A program made the position numbers and the translations under genes. Under the pieces are notes generated by a model, which was not told the origin of the DNA, did no database searches, and was given only the letters and a program-made list of their open reading frames with translations. A stretch of 35,593 nucleotides of DNA from an uncultured Spartobacteria bacterium (GTDB lineage Bacteria; Verrucomicrobiota; Verrucomicrobiia; Chthoniobacterales; UBA6821). Location: NCBI GenBank assembly GCA_903868795.1, contig CAIPWR010000138.1, forward strand, positions 1 through 35,593. Reading direction: 5' to 3'. Positions 1 through 7,628 of the stretch are shown here, one piece after another; the stretch's first letter is position 1; every line of letters begins with the position of its first letter.

Positions 1-479
1 ATTTGTTCACTTGCCGGTGCCTGTAGATCGATTTTCCAGGAGGGACGAGTTCGCACTGTTTCCTCTCCTTGGAGAAGGGGTTGAGGCCAGTAGAGGAATC
101 CGAGCGAGAGGTCCTGGTAGGTGACACCAGTGTCCCTGATTGAATCGTGAAGATGGGTGCCGCTAATGGTCTGCGAGACACCATTTTTTTTCTCAAGAAG
201 CCGCGTATTTTCTGCGTCGAGTTTGAGTTGCAGGATCTGATCCGGATCCTTGAAATCATAGGTGATCACATGGTCTTTGAGGCTAATAAGCAGAGGGGTC
301 GGCTTCTCTTCCCCCCTGATCTGCGCCCGTAGCACCGCTGGTTTTGCCGTCGGACTCATGCGGGCAGCTTGGAGGATCTCCTCTGCCGAGGGTGAGAGCT
401 CGGCATGAACGATGGCAGGACGAACTCCCCAAAGCGGCGTGAGCAGAAGAAGGAAGATGCCAGAGGCTGAAAAGCGCAT
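1..479 (-). CDS. LolA-like outer-membrane lipoprotein-sorting family protein, N-terminal part
   Basis: This gene runs off the left edge, so only about 159 codons from its start are visible. The ATG is at 479-477, and an in-frame TAG at 491-489 excludes a longer N-terminus. The protein opens with a signal peptide: a short basic start, the hydrophobic stretch FLLLLTPLWG, then a probable cleavage near VHA. The mature part has the look of the LolA-like family (COG2834/PF17131), including a conserved-looking segment YQDLSLGFLYWPQPLLQGEE followed by a short basic, Trp-containing strand (SWKIDL). Family members are periplasmic beta-sheet proteins thought to bind lipid or lipoprotein. It is transcribed divergently from the DCC-family gene. 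The family call rests on recalled motifs. The exact role is unknown. Confidence 0.7.
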   Translation of the reverse strand, partial: MRFSASGIFLLLLTPLWGVRPAIVHAELSPSAEEILQAARMSPTAKPAVLRAQIRGEEKPTPLLISLKDHVITYDFKDPDQILQLKLDAENTRLLEKKNGVSQTISGTHLHDSIRDTGVTYQDLSLGFLYWPQPLLQGEETVRTRPSWKIDLQAPASEQ

Positions 480-561
480 GGAGTGACGCTATCGGTCTTA
501 GCTGATAAAAATCAACGGAGGAGTATGAAGTCATCTCCTTGTCGAAAGGGGGGAGGGAAGA

Positions 562-597
562 TTGGCGCGGATGCCAGTGGCATTATAGAGTATTCCC
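562..597 (+). promoter_or_regulatory. Candidate sigma70-like promoter directly before the DCC-family gene
   Basis: TTGGCG (562-567) and TATAGA (584-589) are separated by 16 bases and each match the consensus at four of six positions. A start site about 7 bases after the -10 would fall at roughly 596, only a base or two before the ATG at 598, which would give an almost leaderless mRNA. This is a pattern match only. Confidence 0.35.
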
Positions 598-993
598 ATG
601 AGTCCACATCCGCGACCGTTGCCTTTGGTTCTTTATGATGGAGATTGTGGTTTCTGCACTGCTTCGATGCGTCGTTGGATGAATGCCGGCAAGGGGCGTC
701 TGGAGTTCTCGCCCTCTCAGAGCGGTGCGGGAACTAATTATGGATTTCCTGCGGACCAACCAATGGGGGCGCTGCATCTGATCGAGGAGGATGGACGGAT
801 CAGACGGGGGGCGGAGGCTGTCTTCCGAATGATGATGCTCTGTGGAAGTTTCCCGGGAAGTGTCGCTTCGAGAATGTATGAGCGGGTGACGATTTTTCGC
901 ATCATCAGCGAATGGGGATATCGGAAGGTTGCGGAGCGTCGGGCGTCACTCTCAAAAATAGTATGTCGATTAGCGGATGAATCTGCGAAATGA
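598..993 (+). CDS. DCC-family (DUF393) thiol-disulfide oxidoreductase-like protein
   Basis: The 131-residue protein carries the family signature YDGDCGFC at residues 13-20, giving a CxxC pair (C17, C20) next to a short beta strand as in thioredoxin-fold proteins. The following CTASMRRWM helix and the later G-x-x-A segment (RRGAEAVFRMM) also fit the DCC family, which is about this length. These proteins are predicted thiol oxidoreductases, but substrates are mostly unknown. No signal peptide is visible, so it is probably cytoplasmic. No Shine-Dalgarno sequence precedes the ATG, and a candidate promoter ends only a few bases upstream. It is a single-gene unit between the divergent LolA-like gene and the ribosomal cluster. 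Confidence 0.85.
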   Translation: MSPHPRPLPLVLYDGDCGFCTASMRRWMNAGKGRLEFSPSQSGAGTNYGFPADQPMGALHLIEEDGRIRRGAEAVFRMMMLCGSFPGSVASRMYERVTIFRIISEWGYRKVAERRASLSKIVCRLADESAK

Positions 994-1019
994 CAGCGCA
1001 GGACACTAGCGCTCATTTC
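987..1019 (+). terminator. Stem-loop at the 3' end of the DCC-family gene
   Basis: GAAATGA (987-993, including the stop codon) pairs with TCATTTC (1013-1019). After a two-base bulge, GCGC (996-999) pairs with GCGC (1009-1012), closing a nine-base loop. There is no proper T tract after it, so it may be a weak terminator or an mRNA-end-stabilising hairpin. Confidence 0.45.
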
Positions 1020-1159
1020 TGATTTATGTAGATTTCATGGGCTTCTAGCGGTGTGCAGGGGCGATTTGAGGAGTTAAGAAATTGAGAGGGCAGGTGAGCT
1101 TGGGCCGTGAGGGAGATGAGAGTGTGAGGGAGAAAAAATTCCCAAAAAAGTCCGAGGAC

Positions 1160-1168
1160 TGTGGATAA
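1160..1168 (-). promoter_or_regulatory. Isolated DnaA-box-like 9-mer
   Basis: TGTGGATAA is the exact reverse complement of the DnaA box TTATCCACA. It lies about 215 bases before rpsL. A single 9-mer match in a window this long is not improbable by chance (about 0.27 expected on both strands with equal base use), so function is uncertain. Confidence 0.3.
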
Positions 1169-1225
1169 ATCCATTTGGAGAGAGCGCCTTGATGAAAATA
1201 TCTGTGACGAATTGTTAAAATCTTC

Positions 1226-1253
1226 TTGCAGATTCACGTGGTTTCCCTACTTT
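1226..1253 (+). promoter_or_regulatory. Candidate promoter for the str/S10 supercluster
   Basis: TTGCAG (1226-1231) and TACTTT (1248-1253) are separated by 16 bases, in the right direction and about 130 bases ahead of rpsL. The -10 match is modest. It is the best candidate seen in the gap, but it is based only on consensus resemblance. Confidence 0.3.
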
Positions 1254-1271
1254 CCCACCTCCCGACTTCTT

Positions 1272-1291
1272 CGGAGTTCCTAGAAACTCCG
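1272..1291 (+). promoter_or_regulatory. Leader hairpin upstream of rpsL
   Basis: CGGAGTT (1272-1278) and AACTCCG (1285-1291) form a perfect 7-bp stem with a six-base loop, just downstream of the candidate promoter and about 90 bases before rpsL. It could be a leader structure for translational feedback by S7 or S12, or an attenuator. No T tract follows, so simple termination is unlikely. Confidence 0.4.
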
Positions 1292-1381
1292 CAGTGACGC
1301 GGACCAGTTCCTTTACAAACACGAGGATGGTTTTGCTGAACGGCAAGTGAAGAAGCATGGGAAATCCACTCATTTTTACCA

Positions 1382-1789
1382 ATGCCAACCATCAACCAAC
1401 TCGTCCGTAAGGGCCGCGAACAGGTCAAGGTGAAATCCAAATCACCAGCGCTCGTGAATTGTCCCCAGCGTCGCGGTGTCTGCGTGCAGGTGATGACCCG
1501 AACCCCCAAGAAGCCGAACTCTGCGCTTCGCAAGGTTGCCAAGGTTCGCCTCACCAACGGCCAGGAAGTGATCGCCTATATCGGTGGCGAGGGTCACAAC
1601 CTTCAGGAGCACTCCATTGTGCTTGTGCGTGGAGGCCGTGTGAAGGATCTCCCTGGTGTCCGTTATCATATTGTTCGTGGCAGTCTCGACTGCCTTGGAG
1701 TCGACGGTCGTCGTCGCGGACGTTCCAAATACGGAGCCAAGCGCCCCAAGCCAGGTGAAGAGGCCAAGACTGGCAAGAAAAAGAAGTAA
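1382..1789 (+). CDS. rpsL: 30S ribosomal protein S12
   Basis: S12 sits at the decoding centre of the 30S subunit and contributes to accuracy. The 135-residue sequence has the hallmark [11 protein letters not shown] (lysines 43 and 44, the wild-type residues where streptomycin-resistance substitutions arise) and [13 protein letters not shown] with Asp89, the residue often methylthiolated. The C-terminus is somewhat longer than in E. coli and ends in a Lys-rich tail. It is the first gene of the ribosomal supercluster, about 30 bases ahead of rpsG. The start is set by the conserved [12 protein letters not shown]-terminus. No Shine-Dalgarno motif precedes the ATG. Confidence 0.98.
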   Translation: MPTINQLVRKGREQVKVKSKSPALVNCPQRRGVCVQVMTRTPKKPNSALRKVAKVRLTNGQEVIAYIGGEGHNLQEHSIVLVRGGRVKDLPGVRYHIVRGSLDCLGVDGRRRGRSKYGAKRPKPGEEAKTGKKKK

Positions 1790-1819
1790 TTTAGACCCAA
1801 ACACCAACCTTTCTTCATC

Positions 1820-2293
1820 ATGTCCCGCCGTAAACGCGTCATCACCAAAGAGGTCAAACGTGATCTCCGCTACGCCAGTCCGCTGGTTGCACGTCTCATC
1901 ACCACCGTCATGCGTGGTGGCAAGCGCTCCCTTGCGGAACGTATTGTTTACACTGCCATCGAGAGCACCCGTGATGGCACCGAGGCAGTTGATCCGCTTG
2001 ACGTGCTTCAGAAGGCTATGGACAACGCACGCCCTCGCCTTGAGGTGAAGAGTCGACGCGTCGGTGGAGCCACCTACCAGGTTCCGATGGAAGTTCCCGC
2101 TGAGCGTCAGCTTGCCCTGGCGATGCGTTGGATCGTTGGATTTGCTAGCAAGCGCAAGAGCGTCCCGATGTCGAAAGCCCTTGCCTCCGAACTCAAGGAA
2201 GCCGCCGCCAATCAGGGTGCCGCTATCAAGAAGCGTGATGACCTTCACAAGATGGCACAGGCAAACCGCGCCTTCGCCCACTTCCGCTGGTAG
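1820..2293 (+). CDS. rpsG: 30S ribosomal protein S7
   Basis: S7 nucleates assembly of the 30S head and contacts tRNA at the E site. The 157-residue protein is of family-typical length and starts MSRRKRV, with the conserved RYASPLVARLI, MRGGKRSLAE and GGATYQVP segments and the RWIVGFASKR and FAHFRW motifs near the end. It lies between rpsL and fusA in the usual str-operon order. In other bacteria S7 represses its own operon by binding the mRNA. No clear S7 target structure could be identified by eye here. The ATG is preceded by a pyrimidine-rich stretch without a Shine-Dalgarno motif. Confidence 0.98.
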   Translation: MSRRKRVITKEVKRDLRYASPLVARLITTVMRGGKRSLAERIVYTAIESTRDGTEAVDPLDVLQKAMDNARPRLEVKSRRVGGATYQVPMEVPAERQLALAMRWIVGFASKRKSVPMSKALASELKEAAANQGAAIKKRDDLHKMAQANRAFAHFRW

Positions 2294-2354
2294 TCTTAAC
2301 ACGATTCCCAAAACAAGCGTTTCCTAAACCACTGTTCTTTATTCTATCACTTCC

Positions 2355-4505
2355 ATGAGTACCGCCACTGCCAATCCGAACTCCCCGGATCGCGCCTTCC
2401 CGCTGGAGCGCACCCGCAACATCGGGATCTGCGCACACATTGATGCAGGCAAGACGACCTTGACCGAGCGCGTCCTTTTCTACACTGGCATGATCCACAA
2501 GATCGGAGAAGTGCATGAGGGAACAACTGCAACTGACTGGATGGAGCAGGAGCGTGAGCGCGGAATCACAATCACCTCAGCTGCTACGACCTGCAGTTGG
2601 AACCAGATCAAGCAGGATGATATCGTCAAGTTGTTCGATAACATCAAGATGCGTGTTAACATCATTGATACGCCGGGTCACGTGGATTTCACTGCAGAGG
2701 TGGAGCGTTCCCTGCGTGTTCTCGATGGTGCTATCGCCGTGTTCTGTGGTGTGGCCGGTGTCCAACCCCAGTCCGAGACCGTTTGGCGCCAGGCCAATAA
2801 ATACAACGTTCCCCGTATTGCATTCGTCAACAAGATGGATCGTACCGGTGCCAACTTCGCGAATGCTGTCAACGACATGCGCACCAAGCTAGGTGCCAAT
2901 GCATGGCCGATTCTTATTCCAATCGGAGCCGAGGATAACCTCCAGGGCCAAATAGATGTGGTGAATCAAAAGGCCGTTATCTATGCCGATGACGCCAGCA
3001 TGGGATCCAACTACACGATTGCTGAGATTCCTGCAGAATTGAAGGATCTGGCCGAATCCGCCTACCAGGACCTCGTCTCCCAGATGACCGATCTTGACGA
3101 GGAAGTCGGAACACTTTTCCTCGAGGAGAAGCCTGTTACGCGCGAAATACTCAAGCAGGCCATCCGCCGCCAGACGATCGCCAACAAGTTTGTACCTGTC
3201 GCTGGTGGATCAGCCTTCAAGAATAAGGGTGTCCAGTACCTTCTTGATGCAGTTGTTGATTATCTACCAAGCCCCGTTGATATTGCCCCTGCCAAGGGTC
3301 TCAACCCCGACAATGGTGCTGATAAGTTTGCCGTTACCGACGACAATGCTCCTTTCTGCTCACTCGCTTTCAAGCTCTGGAGTGATCCTTTCGTCGGAAA
3401 GCTAGTATTCTTCCGCGTCTACTCGGGCAAGCTCAGCAAGGGAGATACCGTTCTCAATCCTCGTACTGGGAAGCGCGAGCGAATCAGCCGACTCATTCAG
3501 ATCCAAGCTGACAAGCGAGAGGATATCGACACCTGCTATTCTGGTGACATCGCTGCAATCGTCGGAATCAAGAACATCACCACAGGTGACACACTCTGCA
3601 CCGAGGATGATCCGATCGCTCTCGAGCCCCCTTCCTTCCCGGATCCCGTTATCTCAATGTCCATCGAGCCCAAGACTAAGGCCGACCAGGAGAAGATGGG
3701 CAATGCTCTTCAGCGTCTCTCAGAGGAAGATCCTACCTTCCGAGTCTTCACCGATGAGGAGACGGGCCAGACCATCATAGCCGGCATGGGCGAGCTTCAC
3801 CTGGAGATCATTCGTGATCGTATGCTTCGCGAGTTCAAGGTCGAGGCCAACTCCGGTAAGCCTCAGATTGCTTATAAAGAGACGATTCTTAACTCCGCAG
3901 ACGGCGAAGGGAAGCTTGTCAAGCAGTCTGGAGGACGCGGTCAATACGGCCATGTCGTTATCAAAATTGCTCCGAATGAAAAGGGCAAGGGTGTCACGAT
4001 CGAAAACAAGACGGTCGGCGGTTCCATTCCAAAGGATTTCATTCCCGCAGTCATCAAGGGCCTTAACGAGGCAGCTCTGAACGGTGTTGTTGGTGGCTAT
4101 CCTGTAATCGATGTTCACATCGATATCGTCGACGGTTCCTACCATGATGTGGATTCCAACGAAATGGCCTTCAAGATGGCAGCAATCTTTGCTCTCAAGG
4201 ATGGTCTGAAGAACGCCAAGCCGATCCTACTCGAGCCAATCATGAAAGTTGAGGCTGTTACCCCTGAGGAGTATCAGGGCGACATCATGGGCGATCTCAA
4301 TCGTCGTCGCGGCAAGATCATGTCGATCGAAACCAAGGCAATCGTTACCAGTGTTAATGCCGAGGTTCCTCTCTCCGAGATGTTCGGATACGCTACTTCC
4401 ATCCGCTCCCTCTCCAAGGGACGCGCTTCCTACTCCATGGAACCATCTCATTTCGAACAGGTCCCGGCCCAGGTATTGGCCGCGGTTCTCGACCAGAAAA
4501 ACTAA
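2355..4505 (+). CDS. fusA: Translation elongation factor G
   Basis: EF-G is the GTPase that drives translocation and, with RRF, ribosome recycling. The 716-residue protein shows the G1 motif AHIDAGKTT (27-35), the switch I motif ERERGITI (67-73), DTPGH (105-109, His109 being the catalytic histidine) and NKMD (159-162), followed by domains II-V, including [11 protein letters not shown] in domain IV and [18 protein letters not shown] in domain V. Compared with E. coli, the loop between G1 and DTPGH is about seven residues longer (around residues 84-97). tuf, which normally follows, is absent, and rpsJ begins 12 bases after the stop codon. No Shine-Dalgarno motif precedes the ATG. Confidence 0.98.
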   Translation: MSTATANPNSPDRAFPLERTRNIGICAHIDAGKTTLTERVLFYTGMIHKIGEVHEGTTATDWMEQERERGITITSAATTCSWNQIKQDDIVKLFDNIKMRVNIIDTPGHVDFTAEVERSLRVLDGAIAVFCGVAGVQPQSETVWRQANKYNVPRIAFVNKMDRTGANFANAVNDMRTKLGANAWPILIPIGAEDNLQGQIDVVNQKAVIYADDASMGSNYTIAEIPAELKDLAESAYQDLVSQMTDLDEEVGTLFLEEKPVTREILKQAIRRQTIANKFVPVAGGSAFKNKGVQYLLDAVVDYLPSPVDIAPAKGLNPDNGADKFAVTDDNAPFCSLAFKLWSDPFVGKLVFFRVYSGKLSKGDTVLNPRTGKRERISRLIQIQADKREDIDTCYSGDIAAIVGIKNITTGDTLCTEDDPIALEPPSFPDPVISMSIEPKTKADQEKMGNALQRLSEEDPTFRVFTDEETGQTIIAGMGELHLEIIRDRMLREFKVEANSGKPQIAYKETILNSADGEGKLVKQSGGRGQYGHVVIKIAPNEKGKGVTIENKTVGGSIPKDFIPAVIKGLNEAALNGVVGGYPVIDVHIDIVDGSYHDVDSNEMAFKMAAIFALKDGLKNAKPILLEPIMKVEAVTPEEYQGDIMGDLNRRRGKIMSIETKAIVTSVNAEVPLSEMFGYATSIRSLSKGRASYSMEPSHFEQVPAQVLAAVLDQKN

Positions 4506-4517
4506 CCAACTACGACT

Positions 4518-4829
4518 ATGGCCGCAGGACAACGCATCCGCATCAGACTTAAAGGCTTCGATTTCCGCCTTCTTGACATCTCGGCACTCGAGATTGTTGA
4601 GACAGCCAAGCGGACTGGATCGAAAGTCACGGGTCCAATCCCTCTTCCTACCCGTATCGAGAAGTTCACGGTGAACCGCTCTCCGCACGTCGATAAAAAG
4701 TCCATGGATCAGTTCGAGATTCGTACCCACAAGCGTCTCCTCGACATCCTTGAACCGACCGCCAAGACGGTTGATGAGCTTCGCAAGCTCAATCTTCCTG
4801 CCGGCGTCGATATCACCATCAAGATCTGA
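4518..4829 (+). CDS. rpsJ: 30S ribosomal protein S10
   Basis: S10 is a 30S head protein that also acts as NusE in antitermination. The 103-residue product has the expected [16 protein letters not shown] start, the [14 protein letters not shown] loop and the [21 protein letters not shown] segment, ending with DITIKI. It opens the S10 part of the cluster but follows fusA by only 12 bases, so the str and S10 operons look fused. There is no room for an independent promoter and no Shine-Dalgarno motif before the ATG. Confidence 0.98.
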   Translation: MAAGQRIRIRLKGFDFRLLDISALEIVETAKRTGSKVTGPIPLPTRIEKFTVNRSPHVDKKSMDQFEIRTHKRLLDILEPTAKTVDELRKLNLPAGVDITIKI

Positions 4830-4858
4830 CCTCTCTTTAAACTTTACCAATCCGTACC

Positions 4859-5509
4859 ATGAGCATCGGCGTTCTCGGCAAAAAAATCGGCATGACCCGT
4901 GTCTATGACACCAAGGGTCGTATTCGCCCCGTCACGGTCATCGAGGCCGGTGGCAACCGTATCCTTCAAGTCAAGAGCAAGGAGAAGGATGGTTATTCTT
5001 CCGTCCAGGTCGGATTCGGCGATCAGAAGGAACAGCGTGTTCCCAAGGCGCAGAAGGGACATTTCGCAAAGACAGCTTCTACACCCAAGCGCTTTATCCG
5101 TGAGTTCCGACTCAAGGACGGAGATGTTCTTCCGGAGTCTGTCGATCTGCCCGTTACAACTTTCAAGGATGGACAGTATGTTGACGTGATCAGCACCTCC
5201 AAGGGCAAAGGCTTCCAGGGTGTTGTCAAGCGCTTCCGATTTGCGGGTCAACCTGAGACCCACGGTTCCATGATGCATCGTCGTAACGGTGCTATCGGTA
5301 ACCGTCTCACCCCCGGTCGTGTCTGGAAAAATATGGGCATGCCAGGTCATATGGGTGACGAGCGCGTCACCATGCAGAATCTTGAGATCGTTCAGGTCCG
5401 TGAAGCCGATGGTGTTATCCTGATCAGCGGATGCATCCCAGGCGCCAAGGGAACCTACGTCGTGGTTCGCCCCTCCAAGAAGAAGAAATCCTCAAAAGCA
5501 GCAGAGTAA
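4859..5509 (+). CDS. rplC: 50S ribosomal protein L3
   Basis: L3 is an early-assembly 50S protein whose loop reaches towards the peptidyl transferase centre. The 216-residue protein has the conserved start GVLGKKIGMTRVYD, the SKGKGFQGVVKR motif and the central-loop segment HRRNGAIGNRLTPGRVWKN followed by GMPGHMG. It ends in a Lys/Ser-rich tail of about 12 residues. It is 29 bases after rpsJ and three bases before rplD. The leader is pyrimidine- and A-rich with no Shine-Dalgarno motif. Confidence 0.98.
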   Translation: MSIGVLGKKIGMTRVYDTKGRIRPVTVIEAGGNRILQVKSKEKDGYSSVQVGFGDQKEQRVPKAQKGHFAKTASTPKRFIREFRLKDGDVLPESVDLPVTTFKDGQYVDVISTSKGKGFQGVVKRFRFAGQPETHGSMMHRRNGAIGNRLTPGRVWKNMGMPGHMGDERVTMQNLEIVQVREADGVILISGCIPGAKGTYVVVRPSKKKKSSKAAE

Positions 5510-5512
5510 TCC

Positions 5513-6151
5513 ATGAGCGCCACTATCCTCACAGCCGACGCGGCCAAACAGGCCAAGATCGAGATCATTACTGACGGCAAGGGAACGCAGGCCGTCCACG
5601 ATGTGGTCGTCGCTATGCGCGCTAATCGCCGCAGCGGTACCGCTTCCGTTAAGACCAAAGCAACCGTTAATCTTTCCGGCAAAAAGCCCTGGAAGCAAAA
5701 AGGTACCGGCCGCGCCCGTGCCGGTTACGCTAGCTCTCCTGTGTGGTCTGGTGGTGGCGTTGTCCATGGACCCGAGCCAGTTTTTGTCAAAGGTGTTTTT
5801 GTTAACCGCTACGCTAAGAAGACTCCTAAGTCGGTCAAGAAGCTTGCATTCCGCAAGGCTCTCAGCGCTCGCATTCTCTCCGGAGATGTTCTTGTGGTGG
5901 AGTCCTTCGATGTGACGGAACCCAAGACCAAGGCTTTTGTCACCCTCGTCAAAGGACTCGCCGGCGATGTTCGCAGGACACTCGTCATCGCGGTTTCCTT
6001 TAATGACAAGACCTTCCTGGCTGGTCGTAACGTCGCCAAGGACCTTCTGATGACCGCTGCAGAGGTCAATACTGAGAATCTCCTCGCTTTCGACAAGATC
6101 ATCATCACCAAGGATGCCCTTGAGGCTCTTGGCAACCGCCTCCAAGGCTAA
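5513..6151 (+). CDS. rplD: 50S ribosomal protein L4
   Basis: L4 lines the polypeptide exit tunnel and in some bacteria also represses the S10 operon. The 212-residue sequence has the tunnel-loop region with KPWKQKGTGRARAGYASSPVWSGGGVV compressed around the motif KQKGTGRARAG, followed by RYAKKTPKSVKKLAFRKALSAR-like helical sequence. The start immediately after rplC (three bases from stop to ATG) suggests translational coupling. E. coli S10-operon leader features recognised by L4 could not be checked by eye. Confidence 0.97.
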   Translation: MSATILTADAAKQAKIEIITDGKGTQAVHDVVVAMRANRRSGTASVKTKATVNLSGKKPWKQKGTGRARAGYASSPVWSGGGVVHGPEPVFVKGVFVNRYAKKTPKSVKKLAFRKALSARILSGDVLVVESFDVTEPKTKAFVTLVKGLAGDVRRTLVIAVSFNDKTFLAGRNVAKDLLMTAAEVNTENLLAFDKIIITKDALEALGNRLQG

Positions 6152-6164
6152 CCGCTGCACGGCA

Positions 6165-6449
6165 ATGAAAGAAGCACACGATATAATCAAGAGCGTCCTT
6201 GTGACGGAGAAGGCCAGCCTCCTTTCCGAGAAGCTGAACAAGTACGTTTTCCGCGTCGCCCCTGCTGCAAACAAGATCGAGATCAAGCGCGCGATTGAGA
6301 CACTTTTCAAGAAGAAGGTCTCTTCGGTCAATACCTCTCAGGTCGAGGGCAAGAAGAAGCGCGAGCGTCGTGCTGATTTCGGCCGACGCGCCCATTGGAA
6401 AAAAGCTGTCGTCACCCTTGCCGAAGGCGAGAAAATCGACATCGCGTAA
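6165..6449 (+). CDS. rplW: 50S ribosomal protein L23
   Basis: L23 lies at the exit of the peptide tunnel and docks trigger factor and SRP. The start at 6165 gives MKEAHDIIKSVLVTEKASLL, which matches the usual L23 N-terminus and length (94 residues). A longer in-frame start at 6114 would overlap the end of rplD by 38 bases and add unrelated residues, so it was rejected. The motif KYVFRVAPAANKIEIKRAIE and the VNT segment in the following extended loop are family features. It sits 13 bases after rplD, without a Shine-Dalgarno sequence. Confidence 0.95.
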   Translation: MKEAHDIIKSVLVTEKASLLSEKLNKYVFRVAPAANKIEIKRAIETLFKKKVSSVNTSQVEGKKKRERRADFGRRAHWKKAVVTLAEGEKIDIA

Positions 6450-6483
6450 CCAAAAGCCGTAGACCTCATCACCCGATACGACC

Positions 6484-7323
6484 ATGGCATTAAAAACTTT
6501 CCGCCCTCTCACTCCTTCACAGCGTTTCAAGGCATTGCCTTCCTTCGAGGAGATTACCAAGAGCAAGCCTGAGAAGTCTCTCACCGAGAGCAAGAAGCGA
6601 ACCGGCGGCCGAAACAATATGGGCCGCAAGACCTCCCGTCATCGTGGCGGTGGTCACAAGCGCAGGCTCCGTATCATTGATTTCAAGCGTAGTCGTCGCG
6701 ACGCGATCGCTGAGGTCGTGGCTGTGGAATACGATCCAAATCGTACAGCACGCCTGGCATTGATCCAATATGCTGACGGTGAGAAGGCTTATATTCTTCA
6801 TCCAGCCGGACTTATTGTTGGAGCCAAGGTTTCCGCAGGAGCAACTGCAGAGCCGAATGTAGGCAATGCACTCCCCTTAAAGGCTATCCCGCTCGGTCTT
6901 GCTCTCCACAATGTGGAGTTGACTCCTGGTAAAGGTGGCCAGATCGTGCGCAGCGCTGGATCGCAGGCCATTCTGAGCAACCGCGAAGGCGGGTATGCTC
7001 TTCTTAAGATGGCTTCCGGAGAACTTCGTCGCGTTAATGAAGAGTGCTACGCCACCATCGGTCAGGTCGGTAATATCGAGCATATGAATGTTTCCAGTGG
7101 TAAGGCTGGACGCTCACGTTGGCTCGGAATTCGTCCTCAAACCCGTGGTATGGCGATGAACCCGGTCGATCACCCGATGGGTGGCGGTCAGGGTAAGAGC
7201 AAGGGCGGTGGCGGACGCCACCATCCGATGAGCCCATGGGGACAACTCTCCAAGGGATTCAAGACCCGTCGCAAACACAAGCAGAGCGATACCTTCATCG
7301 TTCAGCGCCGCAAAAAGAAATAA
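6484..7323 (+). CDS. rplB: 50S ribosomal protein L2
   Basis: L2 is needed for subunit association and peptidyl transfer. The 279-residue protein is of normal length, with the family motifs [19 protein letters not shown] (residues 42-60), [12 protein letters not shown] and the C-terminal [11 protein letters not shown] with His230, matching the conserved histidine near the peptidyl transferase centre. It ends in a basic QRRKKK tail. The gene is 34 bases after rplW and six bases before rpsS. Confidence 0.98.
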   Translation: MALKTFRPLTPSQRFKALPSFEEITKSKPEKSLTESKKRTGGRNNMGRKTSRHRGGGHKRRLRIIDFKRSRRDAIAEVVAVEYDPNRTARLALIQYADGEKAYILHPAGLIVGAKVSAGATAEPNVGNALPLKAIPLGLALHNVELTPGKGGQIVRSAGSQAILSNREGGYALLKMASGELRRVNEECYATIGQVGNIEHMNVSSGKAGRSRWLGIRPQTRGMAMNPVDHPMGGGQGKSKGGGGRHHPMSPWGQLSKGFKTRRKHKQSDTFIVQRRKKK

Positions 7324-7329
7324 TCTCCC

Positions 7330-7608
7330 ATGTCACGCTCACTTAAAAAAGGCCCGTTCGTGGAGTGGAAACTCCTCGAGAAGATCGACAAGCTCAACGA
7401 AGGCAACGTCAAGAAGCCCATCAAGACCTGGTCTCGCCGTTCCACTGTCACACCCGATTTCGTGGGTCACACTTTCAATGTGCACAACGGTCGTTCCTTC
7501 ATTCCCGTGTTTGTCACCGAGAATATGGTTGGACACAAGCTCGGCGAGTTTGCACCAACCCGTATTTTCAAGAAGCACGGTTCACACACCGCAAAGGTTA
7601 CGAAGTAA
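7330..7608 (+). CDS. rpsS: 30S ribosomal protein S19
   Basis: S19 is in the 30S head and forms bridges to the 50S subunit. The 92-residue protein starts [12 protein letters not shown] and has the conserved [21 protein letters not shown] and [11 protein letters not shown] segments. It is the last standard gene before an unusual insertion: normally rplV follows directly, but here a predicted exported protein begins 20 bases after the stop codon. No Shine-Dalgarno motif precedes the ATG. Confidence 0.98.
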   Translation: MSRSLKKGPFVEWKLLEKIDKLNEGNVKKPIKTWSRRSTVTPDFVGHTFNVHNGRSFIPVFVTENMVGHKLGEFAPTRIFKKHGSHTAKVTK

Positions 7609-7628
7609 CAACGTTATTGCCACCCGCT

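Larger units (their letters stand above)
1020..1381. other. Gene-free region upstream of the ribosomal cluster
   Basis: No credible gene lies here. Short ORFs on the minus strand have no recognisable protein character. The stretch holds a direct repeat GTGAGGGAGA (1107-1116 and 1124-1133, 17 bases apart), a DnaA-box-like 9-mer, a candidate promoter and a leader hairpin, the last three listed separately. It is the natural place for the main promoter of the rpsL-rpsD supercluster. Confidence 0.6.

Noticed and set aside
283-534. 83-codon minus-strand frame at the left end
   Set aside because: It overlaps, out of frame, the start of the LolA-like gene, which has a clear signal peptide and family motifs in the frame starting at 479.
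1013-1557. Small minus-strand frames before and in rpsL
   Set aside because: No ribosome binding site, no recognisable protein and antisense to rpsL in part; likely non-coding.
1442-2311. 289-codon open frame on the minus strand opposite rpsL and rpsG
   Set aside because: It is fully antisense to two unmistakable ribosomal genes and its protein shows no recognisable motifs. It is a shadow of the coding strand's codon bias.
6114-6164. Longer start for rplW
   Set aside because: It runs inside the end of rplD and the added residues do not match L23; the start at 6165 matches the family.
5492-6331. 279-codon minus-strand frame opposite rplD and rplW
   Set aside because: Shadow of two ribosomal genes, no protein character.
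7365-7628. Longer N-terminus for the exported coiled-coil protein
   Set aside because: It overlaps rpsS almost completely in another frame and would put an unrelated sequence before the signal peptide; the ATG at 7629 is the natural start.
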